From Siphonodentalium dalli (lineage: Eukaryota; Mollusca; Scaphopoda; Gadilida; Siphonodentaliidae), in the NCBI GenBank assembly GCA_032622095.1, contig CP136064.1:171872310-171936309 (forward strand): a DNA stretch of 64,000 bases, in the 5' to 3' direction. The notes under the pieces are model-generated. The model did not search any database. It saw only the letters and a list, made by a program, of their open reading frames with translations, and had not been told where the DNA came from. Every line of letters begins with the position of its first letter. Within the stretch, counting starts at the first letter, position 1. Made by a program: the position numbers and the translations under genes. Below, piece by piece: positions 29,501 through 41,500 of the stretch.

Positions 29501-32500
29501 AGTACACTTAAGATAACTGTTATTATTTAGTTGTGAAGATAGTATGTAACTCTACTACACTTTATGTACGAATAGGAATGAGTCCTAATTTGACATGGTG
29601 GGTAGCGCGTTATTTGAGTACGATAAATATTGTGGTCACTTTATGCTGAGCTCTGATTGCAAAAATTTATTATGGCCCTGGTCGCCATATTTACACAATA
29701 CCTTACTCAGCCTTACTTGTATTTAAATTCGTGCAGTATTATATTTCGCTCAGTTTTAAATTTGGCACTCTTATTTCCATAAAATGTTGTATCAACATTC
29801 GAGGCTGCTGAATTTATTATTAGAACACCTTCTCGACCCATAACATTCGTGTGTATTTACAGACCTCCACCGAGTAGGGCTGGGCGATATTGGCCCCAAA
29901 AAATATCGCGATATTATGGCGACAACATCGCGATACACGATATTATCGCGATATTATTTTGGTATATTACAATTGGTAAGTACAATGTACAATATATGCA
30001 ATATTTCATAAATAAAGTTTGCACAATACATCCCTACGTTTTATTTACGATTTGTGGGTCATGAGAGGTCGAGTAAATGTGTATTGAACAATTATCAGTA
30101 ACATCACAGTATACATGTATATAATGACCACTCGTCAGCAACAATTGACAGTTTGCCGACGGAGAAATAATAACTTTTGAAACAAAGGGATATAATCATA
30201 TAACACGGCCCACGTGCGTTTTCGCATACATTTTTTAGAGTTATATCCCTTTGACCATAGCGCTCAACACCATGCACACATTAAGCACCGCATTCGGTTT
30301 CAAATTGCCATTTTATTAATTCGTGAGGAATTGGTTGTTTGTGAGACTATATTTATCAGTGGTAATTGGTAGTTGGTAGCACCGTGGGACTTCAATGTCC
30401 ATATACGGCAGCCCTGGGAATTAGCGTCGACAATGCCACAATGGGCAGTGCCGAGGCAAAAGCCGACGTGAAAATTTGAAATGAATTTGTGTCGGCATTT
30501 TTTTAGCTGAGGAAAATAAATAGAGACAATCATGTTCAATTAGTTTGTGAATTTGACATTTGTTGAAGCGATATCAATGCCATGATCCGTACGGCACATG
30601 TCCACAAAATCATTTTACTCGCAATTTGCACACATTGAGACGATCAGCTAGACTAAGTGTGGTCAATATAAAATCTGACATCGTAATCCGTCTCCAAGCA
30701 ACCGGTTACGGTTGATAGAGCAAGCTGCACCAACTTGAAAGGAGGTCATTGTGCCAGTCGCATGCGCGCGACATACCAATCTCACAGTGTAGCCAACTGA
30801 TGCTAATAGTATCTCTTTGATGTGTCCGACGAAGCATATCCAACTTGACAAGCACGTGCTCCGATGTTTTAAAACGTTTTCGACTGCGTATTTCCGGGAA
30901 GTTTGGGACTATTATACTTACTCTAACTTCGCTGTTTGTTGGGACCATATGATGGGTTTCAACCTACACGGAGAATATTACAACTTGGGACGGTATTACG
31001 ATATTTTTATTTCAGACGATATTATTGACGATATCAAAATTAAAACCGGGTATACCCGATATATCGTCATACCGCCCAGCACTACCACCGAGTAAAAAGA
31101 ACAAGCTAAAAACTCCGAAATTCGTCAAAGATTTCAAAGCCTTACTCACGGCATATAGTTTAACAGATGGACATTCATTCATCCTAGGTGACATTAATCT
31201 ACATTTTGAATCAATATCTGACAGCAATGTAAATTGTGTAAGAGAACTCATGGATAAATTTGGCTTCACACAGATCATAACGTCACCGACTCATCGTTCA
31301 CTACACACACTTGACTGGGTGATTATAAAAGAAAACACCATGAAAATTAACAGTCTCCAGGTCTCTGATAAAGCTGTTTCTGACCACTTCCTGATTGAAT
31401 TTTCTTTCCGGAATGTGAAACCTGTTGCACTCAAACGTAAAGTCACTTCAAGGAATCTCAAAAGCATCGTGTTAAGTAAATTCTCATCGGAGATCCGTGA
31501 AGCATTCCTATCTTCCACAAACTTGAACTCCTGCAACGACTTGGCAGTTTATTACAATGACCAGCTGTCTTCTATTCTTAATAAGCATGCACCCACGATG
31601 ACACGCGAGATTACCAACAGGACATCTGCACCATGGCTAACTTCCCAAATTTTGAATAAGAAACGAGAACGCAGAAAGGTGGAGCGCATGTGGAGAAAAT
31701 CTAAATTAACTGTTCACCGCGAAATTTTCAAGGAAATGAATACATGTGTAAGCGAGTTGATAAAGCATGCGAGATCTGACTTTTATAGTGAACAATTAGC
31801 AAATTGCAAATCAACCAAGAAACTGTTCAACATTACCAACACTATGCTGGGCAAAGGTAAATGTTCTACTCTACCTAGTGACATTCCCATGGATACACTC
31901 CCAGAAACATTTGCCACATTTTTTCAAGACAAAGTTACCAAAATTCGTGCGAATATACAACAAGTGTCTGCAGGAGAAGCTGAGTTTGAGGAATTCACTG
32001 GAACCAAATTTGTTAAGTTTGAATGTGTTACAACAGAGACGGTTAAACGTGTTCTCATGTCAATGCCATCAAAATCGTGTTCTCTGGATCCTGTACCATC
32101 ACTCATTCTTAAACAGCATAGCGACCAACTAGTAACGTTTCTTACGAGGATAGTGAATACATCCCTGGAAGACGGTATAGTTCCCACTTGCTTCAAACAA
32201 GCTGTGGTTAAACCATTGCTGAAAAAGCCAAACATGGATAGGAACAATCTCAAGAACTATAGACCTGTTTCTAACCTTCCTTTTATATCCAAGCTTCTTG
32301 AGCGCGTGGTACTCTATCAACTCAGACAACATCTGGAGGATAATGACATGAATGAACCTTTCCAATCAGCTTATCGACGACACCACAGTACGGAAACTGC
32401 ACTTGTCCGCGTCACCAACGACTTGCTTTGTGCAGCAGATGATCACAATGTCACTATAGCCTCATTTCTTGACCTCTCTGCTGCCTTTGATACTTTGGAT

Positions 32501-35500
32501 CACAACATCATAATTTCACGCCTTAACAAAACATTCGGAATTTCAGGGAAAGTTCTCCAATGGTTCAAGTCATATCTATCAGGCAGAATCCAGACTGTTC
32601 ACAGTGGAGAATTCTGTTCCAAACCATATGAACTATCCTTTGGTGTCCCCCAGGGATCAGTCCTTGGGCCCGTGCTTTATCTCATGTACACTAAGCCATT
32701 GGGGCAAATCATCACACAGAGAAATCTACAATACCACATGTACGCAGACAATACACTGATTTATATGCCCAGCTCACCATCAGAGTTCGCAAACAATATC
32801 TCAGAAATGCAGCAATGTATAACGGCAGTGAAAAATTGGATGGGCGCAAACCAACTGTGTTTAAATGATGACAAAACCGAGATAATGTTATTTGGAACAG
32901 ATCACAGAATTAAGAACACCCCTTTGGACTGCATTCGTATAGGTGATTCCGACATAAAGCCATCGTCGTGTGCCAGATATCTGGGCATTCACCTGGACAG
33001 TACTCTGTCAATGGAAGTGTACATAAACAATTTATGCAGAAGTCTATTTCTGGATATAAGGAGAATTTCTCACATCAGGCCATTCATAACCACCGATGCT
33101 GCTAAAACTCTTGTTTCGTCATTTGTTCTTTCCAAGATTGACTACTGTAACCCACTTCTGGCTGGCTTACCAAAGACAGAAATTGATAAACTTCAACGTA
33201 TGATGAACATTGCTGCTCGTGTGATTCTTAAGAAGCCTAAATTTTCTGACCTGACACCAATGTTCAAAGAACTGCACTGGCTACCAATTCAAGCCCGCAT
33301 TGACTATAAAATTGCTGTCTTATGTTGTAAGAAATTTGACTGTCTCTCGCCCCTCCCTGTATATATCGAATCTCTTCTTTCATGCTATGTACCTGGTAAA
33401 CCAGGCTTAAGGTCAGCTGATAAAATATTACTTGCTGTCCCCAAACGTGACCTTGTTAATTATGGTCGTCGATCTTTTGAATGCTACGGCCCAAACCTTT
33501 GGAATTCACTCCCGCTTACACTTAGGAATTTTGCTACTTTGGAATCTTTCAAAACAGAACTCAAAACGTATCTGTTTAAACTTCACTATGGCAACGACGA
33601 CGACCAAAGCTGAGCACACATTTCCTGCATTGTTTTATACAATACACACAGCCTTCATCCTGATTTGTATATGAATTGTTTGATTTATTTCATTGTAGTT
33701 ATTGTTTGTGTGTACATGCGTATATGTGTTTAAATGTGCTGGAGCTCGGTCATCTGTTGTATCATTGAGCGCTTTGGGCCTCATGGGATAAGGCGCTTTA
33801 AAAATGCTATACATTATTTATTTTATCCGACGGTTTTCAGTTACAGTTCTTAATCTATTCTGAAAGTAGATTTAATTACCAACACCATATAAATGTGCAG
33901 CACACTTAAGATACATGTAACTGTTATTATTTAGTTGTGAAGATAATATGTAACTCTACTACACTTTATCAAATAATAAGTATGTTATTTCAATAGTTAC
34001 AGATATCAATGAGGTGAAATCCAACTAAGTAAAGTAGTGCTGGGCGGTATGACGATATATCGGGTATACCCGGTTTTAATTTTGATATCGTCAATAATAT
34101 CGTCTGAAATAAAAATATCGTAATACCGTCCCAAGTTGTAATATTCTCCATGTAGGTTGAAACCCATCATATGGTCCCAACAAACAGCGAAGTTAGAGTA
34201 AGTATAATAGTCCCAAACTTCCCGGAAATACGCAGTCGAAAACGTTTTAAAACATCGGAGCACGTGCCTGTCAAGTTGGATATGCTTCGTCGGAAACATC
34301 AAAGAGATACTATATAGTAGCATCAGTTGGCTACACTGTGAGATTTGGTATGTCGCGCGCATGCGACTGGCACAATGACCTCCTTTCAAGTTGGTGCAGC
34401 TTGCTCTATCAACCGTAACTGGTTGCTTGGAGACGGATTACGATGTCAGATTTGATCGTCTCAATGTGTGCAAATTGCGAGTAAAATGATTTTGTGGACA
34501 TGTGCCGTATGGATCATGGCATTGCTATCGCTTCAACAAATGTCAAATTCACAAACTAATTGAACATGATTGTCTATATTTATTTTCCTCAGCTAAAAAA
34601 ATGCCGACGCAAATTCATTTCACGTTGGCTTTTGCCTCGGCACTGCCCATTGTGGCATTGTCGACGCTAATTCCCAGGGCTGCCGTATATGGACATTGAA
34701 GTCCCACGGTGCTACCAACTACCAATTACCACTGATAAATAGTCTCACAAACAACCAATTCCTCACGAATTAATAAAATGGAAATTTGAAACCGAATGCG
34801 GTGCTTAATGTGTGCGTGGTGTTGAGCGCTATGGTCAAAGGGATATCTCTAAAAAATGTATGCGAAAACGCACGTGGGCCGTGTTATATGATGGTGGAGA
34901 TCGGCGCTAAAATTAGTTTTATCAATTTTGGTGCCCCTCTCCCCTTCCTTGCATCCCTGACTCGAACGATGCCACTTTTGACATACTAAACCACACTGTT
35001 GGATTCTTCATATGATGGGGATGATTATATGTAAGTTTCGTGGCAATCGGCAACAGAAAAAAAATCTGCCCCTCCCCTTCCGGGCACCCCTGACGCGAAC
35101 GGCGCGACTTTTGTCATATTTAAACCACACCATTATATTCCTCATATCATGGGGATGATTATATATAAGTTTGGTGGCAATCGGCGACAATTTTTTTTTG
35201 CTATTCCATTTGCAGAATATGTGATATTCGCAACGCTCAATACAATGTCTGCAGAACATGTGATACACGTAACGCTCGCTATTCTGTTTGCAGATACATG
35301 ATACAAGCAATGCTCGCTATACCATCTGCTCACTATTCTGTTAGCAGAGTATGTGATACACACAATGCTCGCTATTCTGTCTACATGGACTTGAACTACT
35401 TTACATTGGTGCGCAAATTTTAAAATGAGCGAAAATATTACCACTCATGAATTTATACCAAAGAATAGAAAAAATGGTAGGAATATGTGTTATGGTATTT

Positions 35501-38500
35501 ATAACATAGATAGATAATAGATAATTACATGTATATTTATGCGGGCAACTAATCTCAACTCCATTATTCATATATTATGTAAAAGCGATAAATCATGGTA
35601 GCATCTTCGATGTTGAAATGCTTCTTAAAAATAAACATGTATTTGAGTTGGTTATGTTAATATACTCAACACAACTATTTAATACATGCAGCAAAGTCAG
35701 ACTTAGTGTTGATTTTTTTCTGAAGTCAGCAGTCTACGCGGTTGTTACTTTTTTCAACTACTTAGATATCAGAATGATTATTTGGATCATTCTTATTTCA
35801 CAACTAAATTATAATGCAGTTATTTATGTTCTATATATTCGATGTAAATTGTTGTACTGATGGTCTTTGATATACACATATGCATCTTCAAGGGTGATTA
35901 AGAACTGAAATTGTAATCAGATACAAGACTTTAATGAAAATATTTTGCCAATATTGAATTCGCGCAGCACAGTGCGCAAATTCAAAGCTGTGTGAAAAAT
36001 AGTACTGCACAAATTTAATTACGAGTAATATATTTAGATGCACATTATTGACAAAATTTGTTGAAAAATAATTAAGAGGTAACTTACGATAATATCTTCA
36101 CTCTCAGCTACAGCAACAGCTGGGGGCGGTGTTGAGCAATTATTTGATTTGTCACCATTGTTACGATTGGCTGAAAACCCTGGAGGTGGGACCACACCAC
36201 ATGTATCACAGCATGCTATAGCGTCAGTCATCCATGACTCGAGTAAAGTCTCCTTCGACCACTCTGGTGAAACAATGACAGGACATAAAAATAGTTGTTA
36301 AAACCAGTAATTCATAAATCGCTAAATACTTCTTGACAATAAATCATAACATTTCTCCACATTTGGCAGCAATAAATATTATCACATTCAATTTTATTCA
36401 TTATTTCAAACCTAATATATATTTGGGCTAAATAAAATGCCTCGAATTTTTGATATTTCAAAATTTATTGTTTAACATATCTTTCAAATTTTGCCTGAAT
36501 TTATACTTGCTGTTTTCAAACTGCTCAAATTCTTCAAATCAGATAACGTAGATTGATGAGAGAGTTAGAATGGTAGAGATGGCTAATTGCCAAATTGATT
36601 TTGTTGCGTTCTAATGAGTATGAATGTATGTCGGTCTGATATTTGAGTTCACATTCCATGGAACGCAACAAAATAACCATCCATTCTGATACATATCGTA
36701 TATTTACACTCAGCTGGCAGATTGTAGGACTATTTAACATCCAATTTTGACCATTCTGTGCATATCAATCACATTGTAACATTTCACAACTGTGATGCAT
36801 ACATGAGCGTATATACAGTCCTGTAAATAAATAACAAAACTCCCTAATATTTTGAAATTTCATCTCTATTTGAGTTTGATAACAGATGAATAAACTCTTA
36901 TACTGACCATGATTGCGTAGTAAGGCCTCGGCAGTGAAAAGAGGAATACCCAGCATATCAGCTGTTTCCACTAGTAACTGATCCTTTGCTTCCTGAAGGT
37001 CCTGAGCTCTCAGCCCACTATATTCCTGGTGAAGATGTAAAAGGTTGTTATCATTTATTCCTAAATATCAATGGCAAGAGAGAGAAGTTCACTCAGAGAA
37101 CATTAATGAAATTGTCAATGACACTGTAGCTCAACTTGGAGAGGGGATAATACAACTTGGAGAGGGGATAATGTCATACATAACAGTCAATGGAGCGATA
37201 AAGAATGCGGAAAGTTAAAAAGTTAGAAGTATTTAGTGATGCAAAGACACCAAGATGGCTGCCATCAGCCATGTTTTAAATTGAATATCATTCAAAATCG
37301 ACAGATCCCATCTAGAAGTGATCCTGAACAATTTTTAAGCAGTTCTCTAAGTCGACTACAGGGTATGTCGATGGATTAAAATGTAAAATCCAAGAGGGCT
37401 GTTGGCAACATGTTTTTAACAAAATTTTGATGGCTCCCATCTAGTCGTCACACCAAAGATCCATACAAAGTATTTATTGACCATCGGATGATGGATTTGG
37501 CCTGTAGGCAGCATGTTTTTCAATGAAATTCAGAAAAATTTGATGGCTCCCACCATCTAGTGGTCACCCCGAAGGTTCATATGAAGCATTTAGTGACAAT
37601 CAGATGTGGGATGAGGGATGTGGCTTGGTAGGGCGAAGGATTTAGTCATGCAAAGAGTAAAATGCAAGATGGCTGCTGACGGCCATGTTTTTTCATAAAA
37701 ATTATTCAAATTTGATAGCTCCCATCTAGAGTTGATCCTAAACATGCCTGTGAAGTTTCAAAACAATTCTCCAATAAATGAGGCCTGCAAGGTGTGCCGA
37801 TGGATTCAAATTTGAAATCAAAGATGGCTGCTGGTGGCCATGCTTTTTAATGAATTTCAGAAAAAAACAATGGCTCACATCTACGGTAGAGGTCACTCCG
37901 AGGTTCCATATGAAGTTTGGTGGTGATCAGATGAGAGATGTGACCTGTAGGGTGTGCTAAAGGATATTGTTGAAGGATGCAGGCACACCCACGACAGACG
38001 CCAACCCATGGCAATAGCTGAAACTTGAATTTGTCAAGTTGAGCTAAAAATGATTAACAGAAATGAAGGCCATTACTGTCAGAAAAAATTATGCTTGAAA
38101 TATCTGTAATATTTTACCGAATTCCAACATTTTACCAAATATTTCAGCAGCACTTTAATAGCTCATACACCTAGTCCAGGTGGTCACTTGGGTAGAGTAA
38201 ATAGACATAAAATTATTACCTCTTCTGTAAATAATTGTGGAGAATCAATTTCTATAGATATGTAATCAATGTTATTTTTGATACATCTGTGGGCATATCA
38301 AGTGTCCGATGCCTAACAACATACTGTAAAAGTTCACGAATTATAACAAGTTTCGGCATCTGACATTTCTATATACTCAGAGATACAATGAAAATGACAT
38401 TGATTCCACCAAAAAAACTTTATTTTCAGCTATGTTAATCCCACTAACATAATTCATTGAGAAACATGAATTTCGATTGGCTGATCGCCAATACCATAAA

Positions 38501-41500
38501 TTTATGGGTCAAAAGTGACAATGTCAAAGAGAAAGTTCAGAAAATAAATACACATCAATTTCTATTTTGGTGATAAACTACACATTGTCTATTATCATCA
38601 ACACACTCCAGTTGATAGAAATCCTGAATCAGAAACGACTGAATTTGCAGTCTCCAATGACTAACTTCAAACGTAAACAAATGCTACAAATTTGTCACAT
38701 TTTCTGTTCTCGTGTCATTTTAGTATTGGTTTGGAGCGCAAAAAAGTTTAATAGAGAGATAATCATGGAACACATTCTTTTATCCCCTACAAAATTAATG
38801 CATTTCACCATTTCATGATCATTCATATTTGTTTATTTTGTTTTCACTGTATTTTAACAATGGAGGCTGTTTTCAAATGACATCATGATGTTGGACAATG
38901 GTTAGACTCATCCAGTTTACTAAAGATCACTATGCATTTTTATGTGGGCAGCGACACTTCTACAGAGGTAAAGAAATGGTCCTATCAAGTGTATCCAGGA
39001 GTCTTGACCACTCAGATATATGCATTCACTAGTAAGTAACAGTGAAATTGAAAATAGGTTTAATTAAAAATTCATATATATTCTAGACATCATTCTGAAA
39101 ATACAGCTTTAAGTAGTGTTCAAATAAGTCTGTTGTGTGCATTGCGTTGAAATTGGATTATTGACAATAACACTAAGGCACTCAGATAGCTATGATTCAT
39201 CAGCTACATTGTACGTTTCTTGTTTTCAATCGATGAAAGATGCCAGTTGTCTTTGAAGTGAGGGAAAATCTAATAGAAATAAAGAAAAATTCGGACTAAT
39301 AATATCGATATGGTGTCACAAGAAGATTGTACAGAAAACATTATTCAAATCGGTTCATATTTGTTAAAGTTATTAAGTCAGACAGAATTTTCCAAGTCAA
39401 AATAAGTCGAAAATAAGGTGTAATATTACGAAAAACAGTCTGAGCCAATCCCTAGCCGCATCATGTAGAGAGGGTATTGTGAGAAGCATGTATACCAAAA
39501 ATTATTGAAATCGGTTCATATTTGTTAAAGTTATTAAGTCGGACAGAATTTTCTAAGTCAAAATAAGTCGAAAAAGAGGCGTAACTTGAAGAAAAAAAAG
39601 TCGGACCGACCCGCAATTAGCATCATGCGGAGAGACCATCCAACGGAGATTGCATACAAAAAATGATTGAAATCAGTTCATAGTTGTTGGAGTTATGAGG
39701 TCGGACGGACGGACGGACGGACGGACGGACAAACGGAAGGAGAAAACGTGACGGACGGACGGACGCAGTCAATCCAGTATACCCCCCATTTTCTTCGAAA
39801 GTGGGGGTATAATTATGTCAATGAAGTTTTAATTGTTGGGATTTGACATTACCGTATCATTAATTTATGACAGATAGATTGATTTGCTTTATTTAAGTAT
39901 CAAATTATTACATAAGCTGCAGATATTAATCAAATGCTTAACATATGCACCCATATGAACAGTTTAAAACAGACAACTGATCATATCAATGCAGCGTAAC
40001 CCAACAGACGCATCAGATTTGTCTGAATGCTTCTTTATAAAGAAACTGAATGTCCAGTTATTTTTACCTCAGTCTCTATAACAGGTGGCCCTTCTTCATT
40101 TTCATCTACTTCAGCCTCGTTCTGTGGAAAGCAAAATTAGACAGATAATTATACACACAAGAGGTATAGTCACTTATTATCTGAACATCACTTACAAATA
40201 AATTATTGAGAATAAATAGGGTATTTTCTCTAATTAAACTATTCTAACTGAATTGGAGAATCCATGATTCTAATGAACTGAATGGAACAATCCATTGACC
40301 TGAATGGAAGATTCCAACGATCTGAATGGGAGAATCCATTGAGCCGAAATGGAGGAATCCAATGAACTGAATGGTAGAATCCATTATGCCAAATGGAAGA
40401 TTCCAACAACCTGAATGGGAGAACCCATTGAGCTGTAATGGAGGAATCCAACGAACTGAATGGGAGAATCCATTGAGCTGAAATTGAGGAATCCAATGAA
40501 CTGAATGGGAGAATCCATTCCAACGAACTGAATGGAAGAATCCAACGAACTGAATGGAAGAATCCAACGAACTGAATGGGAGAATCCAACGAACTGAATG
40601 GGAGAATCCAATGAACTGAATGGGAGAATCCAACGAACTGAATGGGAGAATCCAATGAACTGAATGGGAGAATCCAATGAACTGAATGGGAGAATCCAAC
40701 GAACTGAATGGGAGAATCCAATGAACTGAATTGGAGAATCCAACGAACTGAATGGGAGAATCCATCGAGCTGAATGGGAGAATCTATTCAGGAAATCGAT
40801 GCATCAAGCCTTACTATTCTAGAAAATTTGAGTGGTGCCAAATTGGCCTGTGTCTAGATTGCTCAACTCATAAAATCATAGTGTGAAAATGTCATGTTTT
40901 GTGTATTAGGTAGCCTTTTGTATATTTGTAGGCCTGAAGTCAAATAAAGAAGTGGTTTATATAATTTTATAATGTAATCAGACGCTTCTTCTGGTCAATA
41001 AACCCACGCAATAATAACTATATACAACGATCATTGTATAACAGGAAATAGTGCCAGGTGTACCCAAAATGTATTGTTGCGAAAAATATGACCTTTGAAA
41101 TCCGACTTGTTGTCTGTTTACATTCCATTCCGCATCTCTTTACATGCACATAGAACTCATAGTAAATTCTAACATCATTGCAGGCCTTACAGAACCCACT
41201 GTTAGTTAGTAGGTCCCATTTATTGATTTTAGTATGTTTTATGGAGGTTTTGGATCAAGTAATAAATAGAATCTTCAACTTGCCCCCAGTTTAAAGTGAA
41301 ATTTTCAAAACTTGTCCAGTAATTTAAATATGGACCTTGCCAAAACTGGGGACTCATTGGAGATCCTCTCTATATATATATATATCAGAGATACTCACAG
41401 AAAACACCATTTTGGACTCGAGGTAGAGAGCTATTGATGGATGCTCATTTTTCTCAGCTATATCACAAGGAGTATCATTTTCCTTGTTCTCAATAAACAG

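Larger units (their letters stand above)
29793..33826 (+). mobile_element. 5'-truncated L2/CR1-like LINE, interrupted by a hAT element
   Basis: Retrotransposon pieces 29793-29874 and 31085-33826 (about 2.8 kb). The first piece encodes the middle of an APE endonuclease ([15 protein letters not shown]); the frame continues exactly after the hAT element at 31093. The 3' UTR ends GAGCGCTTTGGGCCTCATGG, AAGGCGCTTTAAAAATG and a TATTTATTTTAT tail without a long poly-A, as in L2/CR1-type elements. 5' truncation inside the endonuclease is normal for such copies. Clade assignment is from overall motif style, not a tree. Confidence 0.82.

Noticed and set aside
34006-34389. Minus ORF of 127 codons
   Set aside because: Lies inside the truncated hAT copy and mirrors the 30817-31095 ORF of the other copy; no domain and no conservation beyond the repeat itself.
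36570-36690. MITE in intron 6
   Set aside because: Only about 12-14 bp inverted similarity; too short to call an element.
40239-40765. Three overlapping minus-strand ORFs of 119-173 codons
   Set aside because: They are translations of a 22-bp minisatellite in three frames; no start context, splice signal or non-repetitive sequence supports a protein.
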